Below are positions 9,514-19,503 of a stretch of DNA of 64,000 nucleotides, piece by piece. The position numbers and the translations under genes are program-made. Every line of letters starts with the position of its first letter. Position 1 is the stretch's first letter. The DNA comes from Candidatus Gastranaerophilales bacterium. GTDB lineage: Bacteria > Cyanobacteriota > Vampirovibrionia > Gastranaerophilales > Gastranaerophilaceae. The notes below the pieces were generated by a model. That model searched no databases, was not told where the DNA came from, and saw nothing but the letters and a program-made list of their open reading frames with translations. Location of the stretch: assembly GCA_944325825.1 (NCBI GenBank), contig CALVBP010000005.1, positions 24,450 to 88,449 of the forward strand, read 5' to 3'.

Positions 9514-10632
9514 TTAAGCAAGAGCTTTGGATTTTTCTATACAATTTATTAATGTTGATGCAACAGTTTTTTGTTCTTCCAGTGTAAGTTCAGGGAACAT
9601 TGGAAGAGAAATAACCATTTCGGTACATTTTTCAGTATTTGGAAGCATTCCTTTGTGGAATCCAAGATGTGCATGAACTTTTTGTAAATGTAATGGCACC
9701 GGATAATAAAGCATTGCTCCGATACCGGCTTCTTGCAGCATCTTATGAATATTGTCTCTGTTAGGAATCTTAACCGTATATTGATGGTAAACACAATATG
9801 TATCGGCTAATTCTTTTGGAGTTTGGATATCAGCATGTCCGGCAAATAATTCATTATATGTTGCAGCATGAGCTCTTCTTGCTTTGTTCCATTCGTCAAT
9901 ATAATTAAGTTTAACTCTCAGAATTGCAGCCTGAATTTCATCAAGACGAGAGTTTACTCCGATTTCATCATGGTAATATCTTACAGCGCCGCCGTGGTTT
10001 CTAAGAGCAATAATTCTGTTTTTAAGATTTTCGCTGTTAACGGTAATCAAGCCGCCATCTCCCATTCCTCCGAGGTTTTTAGTCGGATAGAAGCTGTAAC
10101 AGCCGATATCACCGAATGTACCGACTTTTTTACCTTTATATTCAGCTCCGATGGCCTGGCAGCAATCTTCAATTACATATAGATTGTGGCGTTTTGCAAT
10201 ATCCATAATAGCATCCATATCGCAAGGCTGGCCGTAAAGGTGAACAGGAATAATTGCTTTTGTTTTTGGAGTGATTAATTCTTCAATCTTTGCCGGGTCA
10301 ATATTGAATGTATCAGGATTGATATCTGCAAAAACAGGAGTTGCTCCTACGATACCTATAGCTTCTGTTGTTGCAACAAATGTAAATGCTGTTGTAATAA
10401 CTTCATCGCTTTTTCCTATATCAAGAGCTCTTAGTGCAAGATGAAGAGCATCTGTTCCTGAATTCAGAGATACTGTGTAATTGCATCCGATGTATTTTGC
10501 AAGTTCAACTTCCAATGCTTTGACATTAGGCCCTAAAATATAAGAACCGGAGCGAAGAACCTCGCATACAACTTTTTCAATCTCATTTCCGATTTTTGCG
10601 TATTGTCTTTTTGAATCTAAAATAGGTATCAT
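9514..10632 (-). CDS. DegT/DnrJ/EryC1/StrS-family sugar aminotransferase
   Basis: This PLP-dependent aminotransferase of the nucleotide-sugar type (about 372 residues) usually converts a 3- or 4-keto dNDP- or UDP-sugar to the amino sugar for surface polysaccharide. The start is placed at MIPILDSKRQY (ATG 10632), behind GAGAGGA. Family features are SLNSGTDALHLAL near 71-83, the hydrophobic AFTFVATTEAI, EDCCQAIGAEYKG near 166-178 and SFYPTKN, whose lysine forms the Schiff base, near 193-199. The exact sugar cannot be read from sequence, and no sugar-pathway genes lie beside it. It is 108 nt downstream of the UbiA-like gene on the same strand. Confidence 0.9.
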   Translation of the reverse strand: MIPILDSKRQYAKIGNEIEKVVCEVLRSGSYILGPNVKALEVELAKYIGCNYTVSLNSGTDALHLALRALDIGKSDEVITTAFTFVATTEAIGIVGATPVFADINPDTFNIDPAKIEELITPKTKAIIPVHLYGQPCDMDAIMDIAKRHNLYVIEDCCQAIGAEYKGKKVGTFGDIGCYSFYPTKNLGGMGDGGLITVNSENLKNRIIALRNHGGAVRYYHDEIGVNSRLDEIQAAILRVKLNYIDEWNKARRAHAATYNELFAGHADIQTPKELADTYCVYHQYTVKIPNRDNIHKMLQEAGIGAMLYYPVPLHLQKVHAHLGFHKGMLPNTEKCTEMVISLPMFPELTLEEQKTVASTLINCIEKSKALA

Positions 10633-10740
10633 AATTTTTCCTCTCCTATAACTAACCGCCATCTTAATATAATTTAAGTTTAGCACACATTTTTAAGACC
10701 TTTATATATTCTTAACTTGAGTATTAGGTATTTAAAAATG

Positions 10741-11727
10741 CTAAAGCCCCAGAGAAAGAAGAATACTTATTACAAATAATAACGAAAAATAAATCATCAG
10801 ATTTCTTGCCTGATAGATTCTAATCATAAAGCAGGCTTCACCGCTTTTTTCAAACCGTTCTCTGTATTCCATAGGAAAATGGTACCATTTTTTTGCAGGT
10901 ACGGATTCCGGATTCGTTGAGAACTCTTTTAATGATTTATACAAATCTATCGCCAGCGGTACTGTTAAAAATACGATAAATACTTGCCAATCAAGTATAT
11001 CTAAGATGCACAATAATATTAAGGAGAAATATGCTGCAATATAAAGGATTTTTAAAACGACAAGAGATTTTTCCATTGAGGAAAACGTATTTGCCAGAGT
11101 CTTTTTCCCTTCGTATTTATCATAATTGTAGTCCATAACCGTATGAGCGTATAAAAGCACAACCGTCATAAACATGGAAGGAAGAGAGAGCCAAAAGGCT
11201 TCCGGTTCATAAGTTCCTGTCATAACATAATAAACTCCTCCGAATAGAGCCGGACCATATGCGGTTGCCACAAGAACTTCCGATAACCGAATTCTGGACA
11301 AAAAGGGGTAAAGTAATGCGATAATCCCTCCAATAAAGGCAAAATATATTACACCAATTCCGCATTTTAAATAAAGGAACACTCCGATAGCCAGAGCAAG
11401 TAGTAAATATACTCCGCCAAGTAATAAAAGGTCTTTGGGTTTAATAACTCCGGCTACAAGGTAGCGGCATTTTGTTTTCTGCGAATTTTTAAGATATTCG
11501 GATTTATCAAAACCCACCTGCTTAATTAAAGATTTATAGTCAAAATAATCATCAAGCACATTTGCTCCTAAATGCGCAAAGCAAAGACCGATAAGAGAAA
11601 TTAATCCCAAGAATGAATTCCCTGAATCTAAAAATGAAAATACAAAGACTACAAGCCATGACAAGACCGTCATTGGCAAAGCAAAAACTCTTGAGCATTC
11701 CATTATTCTGACAGTTTTATTCAGCAT
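10741..11727 (-). CDS. UbiA-family prenyltransferase
   Basis: This 328-residue integral membrane protein has about eight hydrophobic helices. The UbiA family transfers polyprenyl groups to aromatic acceptors in quinone and lipid synthesis. The first Asp-rich motif appears as NVLDDYFDYK near 57-66 and the second as DYNYDKYEGKKTLAN near 198-212, both in the expected loops. It could be MenA-like or a lipid prenyltransferase; the aromatic substrate is undetermined. It lies 35 nt downstream of pheT and is probably co-transcribed, although the functions are unrelated. Confidence 0.85.
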   Translation of the reverse strand: MLNKTVRIMECSRVFALPMTVLSWLVVFVFSFLDSGNSFLGLISLIGLCFAHLGANVLDDYFDYKSLIKQVGFDKSEYLKNSQKTKCRYLVAGVIKPKDLLLLGGVYLLLALAIGVFLYLKCGIGVIYFAFIGGIIALLYPFLSRIRLSEVLVATAYGPALFGGVYYVMTGTYEPEAFWLSLPSMFMTVVLLYAHTVMDYNYDKYEGKKTLANTFSSMEKSLVVLKILYIAAYFSLILLCILDILDWQVFIVFLTVPLAIDLYKSLKEFSTNPESVPAKKWYHFPMEYRERFEKSGEACFMIRIYQARNLMIYFSLLFVISILLSLGL

Positions 11728-11762
11728 AATTAGATATTAACAAAAATTTTAGTCTTTGTACA

Positions 11763-14237
11763 TTATTCTCTGAAAGATAAGTCGGGCATGTTTTTCTTAA
11801 GCACCGCTCTTACGTTTGCCATCTGTGACTCAATAGCTTCGTCAGTCATTGTGGAATTAGGATCCTGCATTCTGATTCTGAACGCAACAGACTTGAATCC
11901 TTCTCTGACATGCTCGCCTTCATATACGTCAAATACGTCACAACCGTTAAAGAGCTTGTTATCTACGCCTTTTTTAACAACTTTTTCCAAATCATCCCAG
12001 GAAGTTGTTTTAGGGACAATTACCGCTAAATCACGTTGTACTTCGGGGAATTGAGGAAGTTTTTTGTATCTCGGAACATTTTCATTAACACAGGAAATTA
12101 GCAAATCCAAATCAAGCTTGAACAAATACACATCTTGGTTCATTTTTAATTTGCCCTTAAGTTCCGGATGCATTTCGCCGTAATAACCGATAATTTGGGG
12201 TTGTTTACCAAGAAGGGTTAAGACGGCTGTTTTATACGGGTGGAAACATTTATGTGATTCTGCAATAGAGGAATCTGCAAGGAGAACCGCTTTTATTCTT
12301 CTTGTGAGTCCGAATTCTTCCAGAACCTTATCTACGATTCCTTTAACCGTATAAAAATCCACATCTCCGGTTTGCTGCCAGAGAGAGTTTTGTATGTTTC
12401 CGGTAATTACACCTGCCAGCGTTTGAGTCTCTTTAACTCCGGCACTTTTAATATCAGGTTCCGCAACTCTTATATAGCTTCTTCCGATTTCATATCCCCA
12501 GAAATCTTTTTGTCCGTTATCATAATTGTATTTAACGCAATTGAGCAGGCTTGCCATAAGAGTTTGCCTCAACATAGTATAATCTTCTGATGCAGGCTTT
12601 TCTACGTAGATTGCATGTTCTTTATCATATGAAATATTAAACTGTTTTAATAACGGTTCTCCTATAAGAGAAGATGTTGCAAGTTCATTTAACCCGCATC
12701 CCATCATAAGATTATGAACTTTTGATATGACTCTTTCAGTTAATGAAATATCTGCCGAGTTTGATTTATTGGGAAGAGTCGGAGCAATTTTATCATAACC
12801 GTTTATTCTTGCAATTTCTTCTATTAAATCTGTCTCTCTTGTAACATCATTTGCTCTGAAAGAAGGAACTTCTATTCTGGCTGCAGCTTCATTTTTCCCG
12901 AGCACAGTAAAGCCCAAGTTCTCCAGAATAGAAAGACATCTTTCAGATTCTATTTCACAACCCAGTAATCTTTTTATCTGGGCAAATCTTAATGTTATAT
13001 TAATCGGTTCAAGTTTGTTCTCTCCGGCTTCTGAAATACCTAAAAATTCAGCATCGGCATATTTTTCCAACAGTTCAACAGCTCTAAATAACCCCGGTTT
13101 GACAGCCTCTATATCAACTCCTCGTTCATATCTTGCACAGGCTTCAGAACGATATCCGACACTTCTGGCACTTTTTCTGTTGGAAGCAGGAGTGAAGTAA
13201 GCGGCCTCAAGAGCAAGATTTTTTGAATTTTCATCAATTTCCGAGTTAGCACCGCCAAATACACCTCCAAGACATACGGGCTTATCTTCAGTTGCAATTA
13301 CAACAGTATCCGTAGTGAGTTTTCTTTCCACTTCATCAAGTGTTACAAGAGTTTCTCCCTCAACAGCACGTCTTACACAGAGATATCCGTTAAGTTTATC
13401 TCTGTCAAAAGCGTGAAGCGGGGTTCCGTATTCCAGAAGAACATAGTTTGTAATATCTACAACGTTATTAATAGCTCTAATACCTGATGAAAGGAGCCTT
13501 TTTTGCATCCAATCCGGTGAAGGCTTGATTTTTACATTATTTAAAATTCCGAGAGAGTAGTATTTACAAACATCAAAATCTTTTATTTCTACTTTAAAAT
13601 CTGATTTTTGAGCATCTCTTTGAGCATATTTAAATTTCATAGGTCTGTTAAAGAGTGCGGAAAGTTCTCTTGCTATTCCGATAACAGACATCTGGTCACC
13701 TCTGTTTGCAGTTGGTGCAGTATGAAGTATGTAATCTTTTTCAAACCCTAAAACATTTTCAACATCAAGTCCGATTCCTACATTCGGATAAATTCTGTTG
13801 AGAATCAGGATGCCGTCTTCTTCTTGATAGTTTCTGTCGGCAACACCCAGTTCATCATCTGAACAAAGCATTCCTTGAGATTCTACTCCTCTAATTACCG
13901 CAGGAGTAAGTTCAAATTGTTCTCCGGATTTTCTGTCAAGAACTTTGCTCCCGACAGAAGCGTACGGTATAATCTGCCCGACCTCAATGTTTTGGGCTCC
14001 GCAAACGACGGTTTTTAATGCTGAGCCTATATTTACGGTTACAAGATGAAGGTGATCAGAATTAGGATGATTGTCAATTTTTTCAATTCTTGCTGTTATT
14101 ATATTAGTAAATTTGGGTCTTACTTCTTCAATTTCTTCGACTTCCAAACCGCTCATTGTAAGCTCATGAGCAATACGTTCAACTTCAATATCCTTAATAT
14201 CCACTAACTCATTTAACCAGTTTAATGAAACTTGCAT
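11763..14237 (-). CDS. pheT: Phenylalanyl-tRNA synthetase beta subunit
   Basis: The 824-residue beta chain of the alpha2-beta2 PheRS has the expected domain order. It starts MQVSLNWLNELV, then a tRNA-binding EMAP-like domain (about 40-150, KTVVCGAQNIEVG), B3/4 editing domain (about 210-390), B5 domain (about 405-475) with DLIEEIARINGYDKI, the inactive synthetase core, and the C-terminal anticodon-binding FDX-ACB domain (about 731-824, ending PDLSFRE). The alpha subunit gene pheS, often directly upstream, is not here; an HD-domain gene occupies that place. Its upstream gene on the same strand ends 60 nt before it. Confidence 0.97.
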   Translation of the reverse strand: MQVSLNWLNELVDIKDIEVERIAHELTMSGLEVEEIEEVRPKFTNIITARIEKIDNHPNSDHLHLVTVNIGSALKTVVCGAQNIEVGQIIPYASVGSKVLDRKSGEQFELTPAVIRGVESQGMLCSDDELGVADRNYQEEDGILILNRIYPNVGIGLDVENVLGFEKDYILHTAPTANRGDQMSVIGIARELSALFNRPMKFKYAQRDAQKSDFKVEIKDFDVCKYYSLGILNNVKIKPSPDWMQKRLLSSGIRAINNVVDITNYVLLEYGTPLHAFDRDKLNGYLCVRRAVEGETLVTLDEVERKLTTDTVVIATEDKPVCLGGVFGGANSEIDENSKNLALEAAYFTPASNRKSARSVGYRSEACARYERGVDIEAVKPGLFRAVELLEKYADAEFLGISEAGENKLEPINITLRFAQIKRLLGCEIESERCLSILENLGFTVLGKNEAAARIEVPSFRANDVTRETDLIEEIARINGYDKIAPTLPNKSNSADISLTERVISKVHNLMMGCGLNELATSSLIGEPLLKQFNISYDKEHAIYVEKPASEDYTMLRQTLMASLLNCVKYNYDNGQKDFWGYEIGRSYIRVAEPDIKSAGVKETQTLAGVITGNIQNSLWQQTGDVDFYTVKGIVDKVLEEFGLTRRIKAVLLADSSIAESHKCFHPYKTAVLTLLGKQPQIIGYYGEMHPELKGKLKMNQDVYLFKLDLDLLISCVNENVPRYKKLPQFPEVQRDLAVIVPKTTSWDDLEKVVKKGVDNKLFNGCDVFDVYEGEHVREGFKSVAFRIRMQDPNSTMTDEAIESQMANVRAVLKKNMPDLSFRE

Positions 14238-14297
14238 AATCTTCCTACCTCTCTGTTTGAGTTAATTATAATACAAATAAAGATTATACGGCAAGAA

Positions 14298-15071
14298 TTA
14301 AACATCCGTATCATAAAGAGAAGCATATTTCATAAGGGCTTCATAAACAGCAGGATGAACCTTTCCTTCCCTTACTTCTTTATAAAGAATCAACAAAGCT
14401 TCCAGCCTGGAGAGTTTTCTTCTGTAGACACGGGCCTCTCTTAAGGCGCTGTACTTATCTGCAATAGAAACTATCTGCATACCGAGAGGAAGATTTTGCG
14501 GCAGCTCTTCTTCAAATTCCGGATAACCGGATTTATTTAGATTTTGATGGTGATACTTGACAAGCTCTAAAATTTCTTCTTTAACCCCCTGGCTTTTCAA
14601 AAGCTCATATCCTAAAGTCGAGTGAATATTCATAATCTCTCTTTCTTTGGAATTTAGTCTGGCGGGTTTATTCAATATTTTTGAAGGTATAAGGATTTTT
14701 CCTAAATCATGAAGCATAGAAGCTTCTTTTACAATTGACTGGTCTATTTCAGGATTAAGATTTTCTGCCAGAATAGAATACACACCTTTTGCAATATTGC
14801 AAGTCTCATTCATATGCCCGCCAGTAAGTTCTTTTAAGGTTTTTGTATTAATTGAAAGTTTAATTTTGTACTTGTCGAGGAGCTTTTTGACAGCCGGATT
14901 TCTTAAAAGCATATTTTTTACTGCTTTTTTTTGGAGTTTTTCTTCTTTTCCGGTTTTTAGTTCGACTTTTCCCTGTGAATTTTTATAAACCAAAAATGCC
15001 GTATTACTAATTTGAACAGCACCATACAGATTTATATCAGTCTTATTTTTTTCGGGGTGTACTAAAAACAT
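14298..15071 (-). CDS. HD-GYP-like phosphohydrolase domain protein
   Basis: This 257-residue protein has an N-terminal part without recognised motifs (1-85) and an HD domain (about 90-250). The metal-binding HD pair is in MLHDLGKI near 129-136. The region HHQNLNKSGYP near 175-185 and DKYSALREARVYR near 208-220 match the HD-GYP pattern found in cyclic-di-GMP phosphodiesterases. The usual DGSGYP is altered to NKSGYP, so activity is uncertain. It may degrade cyclic dinucleotides or act as a degenerate sensor. There is no signal peptide. Confidence 0.8.
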   Translation of the reverse strand: MFLVHPEKNKTDINLYGAVQISNTAFLVYKNSQGKVELKTGKEEKLQKKAVKNMLLRNPAVKKLLDKYKIKLSINTKTLKELTGGHMNETCNIAKGVYSILAENLNPEIDQSIVKEASMLHDLGKILIPSKILNKPARLNSKEREIMNIHSTLGYELLKSQGVKEEILELVKYHHQNLNKSGYPEFEEELPQNLPLGMQIVSIADKYSALREARVYRRKLSRLEALLILYKEVREGKVHPAVYEALMKYASLYDTDV

Positions 15072-15209
15072 CTCTTCATTTCGGGTTTTAAATCACACAA
15101 CTTAACATAACTTTACAATAAATTTAAAAAATTAGCAAGTGGATATTAGACTCTAGTGGAATTAAAAAAAGCATTAAGGATTTATTCTTGTAAAAAAGGA
15201 GAATTTAAC

Positions 15210-15746
15210 ATGACCGAAAAAAAATTTCTAAGCTTTATACTTACGGAAGGGATTCTTTTAACACTTCTCGGACTCGGAATGCTTATGCTTCCGAAGCTAA
15301 CGTCATTAACTTTCGGAATAATGGTTTGTATAGGTTTTTTTGTATATGGAATTTATAAAACAATCAATGCTTTTTTTGCCAGAAATTACACCAGGCACTT
15401 TATTCTAAATGTGGTTTTAGGAATTTTGCTTGCAGTTATCGGAGTGTTGTTATTTTTTGCTCCGAGGTTTAATCTTATATTGATTACATCAGCTATAGGA
15501 ATTTATTTTCTTCTGGAAAGCATATCCACTACTGCTTTTGCAATTCAGACAAGAAAAACACTCTATCTGTGGTGGGCAAACCTTTTTGTATCTCTGCTGC
15601 AGTTTTTAATAGGATTTATTATTATAATGGGACTTCCGGGAACTGCATTCTGGGTTGTCGGAATACTTACGGGGATAAATTTTCTGATTGCAGGAATGAT
15701 AATGATTAGCTTATTTATTTCAAACAAATATGTTTATAATATTTAA
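15210..15746 (+). CDS. HdeD-family (DUF308) membrane protein
   Basis: This 178-residue protein is almost entirely hydrophobic, with about six transmembrane helices in three helical pairs, the HdeD/DUF308 pattern (for example LLTLLGLGMLMLPKL, LLAVIGVLLFFAPRF, LIGFIIIMGLPG). The start is placed at MTEKKFLSF with AAAAGGAG upstream. HdeD in enteric bacteria is linked to acid resistance; in other bacteria the role is unknown. The downstream hairpin has its T run oriented for the opposite strand, so this gene lacks a clear terminator of its own. Confidence 0.75.
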   Translation: MTEKKFLSFILTEGILLTLLGLGMLMLPKLTSLTFGIMVCIGFFVYGIYKTINAFFARNYTRHFILNVVLGILLAVIGVLLFFAPRFNLILITSAIGIYFLLESISTTAFAIQTRKTLYLWWANLFVSLLQFLIGFIIIMGLPGTAFWVVGILTGINFLIAGMIMISLFISNKYVYNI

Positions 15747-15761
15747 TCATTTATTCCAGAC

Positions 15762-15791
15762 TTTCAAAAAAGAAGGGTGCAAAAGCACCCT
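15762..15791 (-). terminator. Terminator after sepF
   Basis: AGGGTGC-AAAA-GCACCCT at 15774-15791; on the minus strand the stem is followed by TC and six Ts. Confidence 0.75.
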
Positions 15792-15849
15792 GAAAATCCA
15801 ACTATCACAAATCAATATATTATTTATTAAAAATCTTTTTATAACCTGT

Positions 15850-16356
15850 TTATAGAGGTTTGTTCCACAGAGATTCAGCAAATTTGCTCTGAACAGCACC
15901 GTTTTCAACAGAAAGAGAAACGTTGCTCGGAGTAAAGATAAATACCATATCACTGATTTTTTGCGGTGTACCATTCAACGCATGTGCTGCGCCGCAAACA
16001 AAGTCAATTGTTCTTTGAGATTGTTCTTTATCTAACAAATCAAGATGAAGAATAACTGTTTTCTTGTCAATTAATTTTTTAACAATTTGAGCAGATTCAC
16101 TGAATGAACGAGGTTCAATAACAGTTACTTCACCTGTTTTGTAATTATTTGGATGAGAAACAACTTTTGAATCTCTTTCAAAAGAGCGTTCAGGTTTAAC
16201 TCTTGTTTCATACATAGTATCTAAAGCCAGATTTCTGTCTGTAATATAATCATTATCATTTTCTACTAAATCCATGAAAGCATCGTCTTCGCTTCCGTCA
16301 TTGAAACTCTTAGTGAAAAAATTCACAAACCCTTTTAACCCTTCTGATAGTGCCAT
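15850..16356 (-). CDS. sepF: Cell division protein SepF
   Basis: SepF is a 168-residue cytoplasmic protein that links FtsZ to the membrane and aligns Z-ring filaments in Gram-positive bacteria and Cyanobacteria. The N-terminal MALSEGLKGFVNFF is the amphipathic membrane-binding helix. An acidic, variable linker follows (20-75), then the globular SepF domain (about 80-160) with EPRSFSESAQIVKKLI and the conserved DFVCGAAHALNGTPQKI. It lies 17 nt downstream of yggS, the usual pairing outside Proteobacteria, and supports a cyanobacteria-related host. Confidence 0.95.
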   Translation of the reverse strand: MALSEGLKGFVNFFTKSFNDGSEDDAFMDLVENDNDYITDRNLALDTMYETRVKPERSFERDSKVVSHPNNYKTGEVTVIEPRSFSESAQIVKKLIDKKTVILHLDLLDKEQSQRTIDFVCGAAHALNGTPQKISDMVFIFTPSNVSLSVENGAVQSKFAESLWNKPL

Positions 16357-16373
16357 TATTCCTCCAATATATC

Positions 16374-17126
16374 TTACTTAGTAAACAATTTTCTACCTAA
16401 TCTAATCATCGTCGCACCTTCTTTAACTGCGAATTTATAATCGTTTGTCATACCCATAGAAAGTTCCGGCAATTTTATTTCGAACTCATTTTCCAACTCA
16501 TCCCTAAACTTTCTTACATCGGCGAACAAAGCTGATAGTTCTTCTCCCGATGCATCAATCGGTGCCATATTCATAAGCCCGCAAATTTCAATAGAGTCAA
16601 GCTTAAGAATTTCCGGAAAATCTTCTCTCAGCTGTTGTTTTGAGTATCCGGATTTCTGCTCTTCGCCGGCATTATTAACCTGCAATAAAATTCTCTCACT
16701 CTTGTTTAAACGGCAGGCTGACTTGGATATTTCACGAGCAAGCTTGAGAGAATCGACAGAGTCAATATAATCAAAATATTTGACAACTTTCTCAACCTTA
16801 TTCGTTTGCAAATGCCCGATGAAGTGGAATGTGGAGTTTTTCTTAATCTCATCCGGCAGTTCTTGAATCTTTTTAACAGCTTCCTGAGCTCTGGATTCGC
16901 CAAACTCTCTTAGTCCTGCTTCATATCCGGTTATTATTGCATGTAACCCGTAATACTTTGTAACTGCGATTATTCTTGGTTTATAAGGTACGATATCATT
17001 TTGAATGTTGAGAATACTCTGCTCTATGAGGTTTTTATCAAACAAGACATCTTCGCCCCAGTGATTTGAAGGAATCAAACCTTCTGCGGTTTTGTGATTG
17101 TCTGTATATTCTCCTGTCTGAGACAT
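16374..17126 (-). CDS. yggS: PLP-binding homeostasis protein YggS/PLPBP
   Basis: This fold-III PLP protein (250 residues) buffers pyridoxal phosphate and has no proven catalytic reaction. The PLP lysine is in IIAVTKYYG near 52-60; the conserved FGESRAQEA, HFIGHLQTNK and the C-terminal SMGMTNDYKFAVKEGATMIRLG block are all present. It has an N-terminal extension of about 25 residues compared with E. coli YggS. It is the first gene of a yggS-sepF operon. Confidence 0.94.
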   Translation of the reverse strand: MSQTGEYTDNHKTAEGLIPSNHWGEDVLFDKNLIEQSILNIQNDIVPYKPRIIAVTKYYGLHAIITGYEAGLREFGESRAQEAVKKIQELPDEIKKNSTFHFIGHLQTNKVEKVVKYFDYIDSVDSLKLAREISKSACRLNKSERILLQVNNAGEEQKSGYSKQQLREDFPEILKLDSIEICGLMNMAPIDASGEELSALFADVRKFRDELENEFEIKLPELSMGMTNDYKFAVKEGATMIRLGRKLFTK

Positions 17127-17361
17127 TTCCTCCCGACCTCATTTGTATTATATACTACATCTCATGCCCTGTACAAGTAGCATATTGTAACAGTTTTTTT
17201 GATTTTGGCTCTCATGCTGAAACCCATGATTCACATGGATTTCAACCATGTTTAAATTGTTAAGTTTTGTAAACTTCATGACTTTTGTTAAGAACTTGAC
17301 AAGATTTTTCCATGTTTTTTTAAAAAATTGGCATGCCCTTATGTCATGTATGGATTTTAAG

Positions 17362-17389
17362 ACAGCAGCTGCCTTAGAACAGCTGCTGT
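17362..17389 (-). terminator. Hairpin downstream of flgE
   Basis: ACAGCAGCTG at 17362-17371 pairs with CAGCTGCTGT at 17380-17389, just past the flgE stop. A T tract after it on the minus strand is weak, so it may instead stabilise the mRNA end. The remainder of 17127-17361 shows no gene. Confidence 0.5.
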
Positions 17390-17395
17390 TAAAGA

Positions 17396-18763
17396 TTATT
17401 GACCGAGATAAGCAAGTGTTTCCATTACGCTGCTTGCGGTTGCGAATACTCGTGAATTCATTTGAATCATACGTTGTGCTGTAATCATATTTGATAATTC
17501 AAAAGCAATATCAACGTTTGAACCTTCATAACCGCCGGATTCAATTGTTCCGAATGCCATTTCGCCGGCCATGCCGTAATATACTTCACCGACGTCAGGT
17601 CCCCATTCCCAGAGGTTATTATTTATAGAAACAAGACCTTCCTGATTAACCATTGTAGCAAGTTCCAGCACAAAGTTTGTATCAGCAAGGACGGAACCTG
17701 TTGTTGTTACGTCATCCCCGGTTATTTCCACGCCTTCTTTTGTTATGTATTTCCATTCAATTGAATCATTTTCATCAACATATTTTGTTAATCTTGAGCC
17801 GTCTGTATAGATAGCTGTAACAATGCCGTTTTCATCCACGGTAACGTCTTCCAGCCCGGTTGCCTCTCTATCGTTGTTAAAGAGCATGTCCTGTATTGTG
17901 ACACTCTGGTTTAATACATCTGATGTTGTATTCTGGTCAGACATACCAAAAGCTGACAGGAAGTTACTTGTGGTTGTTTCCTGATTAAAGGAAATGGTAT
18001 TATCTCCTTCCATATTAAAAGATATTGTACCGTCACCGTTAACCTGTGCACTCAGGCCGAGGTCAACAGTGTGGTCTTGTTCATACTGGGCGATTTGAGC
18101 GTTAAAATCTGCAACCATATCACCGACTGTTTGATTTAAATCATCTATAGTAAGAACAAGGTCACCTGCTGTGGTTCCATCCGGACCCAGAACCTTGACT
18201 CCGACATTACCGGCTTTTAAAGCATTCGTTAAATTATTTAACTCATTGAGATTTTTATTTTGCAGGTCAGGGGAACCTTCAACAGAAACTTTAATATTTT
18301 TAGGCACCTTAACTGTTGTACTTGAGCCGGCATTTGAATATAGTCCTTCCGCTCCGACAACTTTCATACCGGAGTTGTTAACCAGGTTGCCTTCGCTATC
18401 AAGAGAGAAGATACCGTCTCTTGTAAAGTATTGTTTTCCGTCAGCATCCTGAACAACAAAGAAGCCGGTGCCTGAAATCATCAAATCTGTATCACGACCT
18501 GTTTGAACGAAAGTTCCGGTATTAAAATTACGGGTAATACCGCCGATTTTAGTACCTAAACCGATTTGTTTCGGATTTGTACCGCCACCGTCGCTTGTTG
18601 CTGCACTACCGTAAGATAATGTATTTGAAAATAGAGTTTCAAAAGTAACATTAGCGGCTTTGAAAGCTGTTGTGTTAATGTTTGCAACGTTATTGGCGAT
18701 TACGTTGATTTGAGATTGTCCGGCATTTATACCGGTACTGGATGTGTGTAGCGCCTGTGTCAT
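17396..18763 (-). CDS. flgE: Flagellar hook protein FlgE
   Basis: This 455-residue axial protein forms the flagellar hook. The N-terminal rod/hook signature is clear (GINAGQSQINVIANNVANIN, then FKAANVTFETLF), followed by the hook D1 region with GTGFFVVQDADGKQYFTRDG, a variable middle (about 130-370) and the conserved C-terminal helix SNVDIAFELSNMITAQRMIQ. FlgE is exported by the flagellar type III apparatus without a cleaved signal. It lies 128 nt downstream of flgD in the minus-strand hook block. FlgE is preferred over FlgF/G because of its length and its link to flgD and fliK. Confidence 0.92.
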   Translation of the reverse strand: MTQALHTSSTGINAGQSQINVIANNVANINTTAFKAANVTFETLFSNTLSYGSAATSDGGGTNPKQIGLGTKIGGITRNFNTGTFVQTGRDTDLMISGTGFFVVQDADGKQYFTRDGIFSLDSEGNLVNNSGMKVVGAEGLYSNAGSSTTVKVPKNIKVSVEGSPDLQNKNLNELNNLTNALKAGNVGVKVLGPDGTTAGDLVLTIDDLNQTVGDMVADFNAQIAQYEQDHTVDLGLSAQVNGDGTISFNMEGDNTISFNQETTTSNFLSAFGMSDQNTTSDVLNQSVTIQDMLFNNDREATGLEDVTVDENGIVTAIYTDGSRLTKYVDENDSIEWKYITKEGVEITGDDVTTTGSVLADTNFVLELATMVNQEGLVSINNNLWEWGPDVGEVYYGMAGEMAFGTIESGGYEGSNVDIAFELSNMITAQRMIQMNSRVFATASSVMETLAYLGQ

Positions 18764-18891
18764 TTTTCCTCCTGCCCTGTCTTGGGTTATATTTCATTAC
18801 TTTATTTTTATTTTTATCCCTCTGTTTAGGAAGAGGGTTGGTGTGAGAGAATCTCTCTTACCTTTTTATCGGATATATTTGTCCGATACGC

Positions 18892-19491
18892 TTACTTATC
18901 TATACCGAACTTGCTCTTTAGAGCATCAGTAACGGCATCTTTTATTTTCTCTCCGCTGCTTCCGGCACTGGCTGTAACAGTGAGATTTGATGCGGCTGGT
19001 GAATTTTCGGATTCTCTTATTGATACAATATTAGCAATTGAATAATATTCATCGCCAATTTTAACTTTGCCTGAGCCGTCTTCAAAACTTGCTTCGGTTA
19101 CTATTCCTGAGACTTCTTTTTCTTCTTTTGTTTCAGGATCTGTATAGTTAACAGTAACTTCTTTTCCGATAAGAGAGAGAGTTTGAGTAATTTCTGCATT
19201 TGCAGCCAAATCTGAGTAAAGTGCGGACAAATAATTCATACAATTATCCAGACCTTGATTCATCTGAGTCATTTGTTCAAGGGTTGAATATTGAGCTAAT
19301 TGAGCAAGCCATTCTGTATTATCAGTTGGCTGTGTAGGGTCTTGATTTTGAAGCTGCTGGAGCATCAAAGTCAGAAACATATTACTATCTTCCGTTGAAG
19401 ATTTTTGAACATTTCCGCTTAAAGTATTTTCTGCTTGATTATATGCACTCTGGTTTTGCATACTTACAATTTCACTACCTACTAAAGACAT
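18892..19491 (-). CDS. flgD: Flagellar hook-capping protein FlgD
   Basis: FlgD is the scaffold that caps the growing hook and allows FlgE subunits to assemble. This copy is 199 residues. The N-terminal signature is present as MFLTLMLQQLQNQDPTQPTD near 38-57, followed by AQYSTLEQMTQMN. The rest has a beta-rich FlgD-like domain (GKEVTVNY..). A GAGGGGAGG ribosome site precedes the ATG. It sits between fliK and flgE, the expected order, 12 nt after the fliK stop. Confidence 0.94.
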   Translation of the reverse strand: MSLVGSEIVSMQNQSAYNQAENTLSGNVQKSSTEDSNMFLTLMLQQLQNQDPTQPTDNTEWLAQLAQYSTLEQMTQMNQGLDNCMNYLSALYSDLAANAEITQTLSLIGKEVTVNYTDPETKEEKEVSGIVTEASFEDGSGKVKIGDEYYSIANIVSIRESENSPAASNLTVTASAGSSGEKIKDAVTDALKSKFGIDK

Positions 19492-19503
19492 AAAGCCTCC
19501 CCT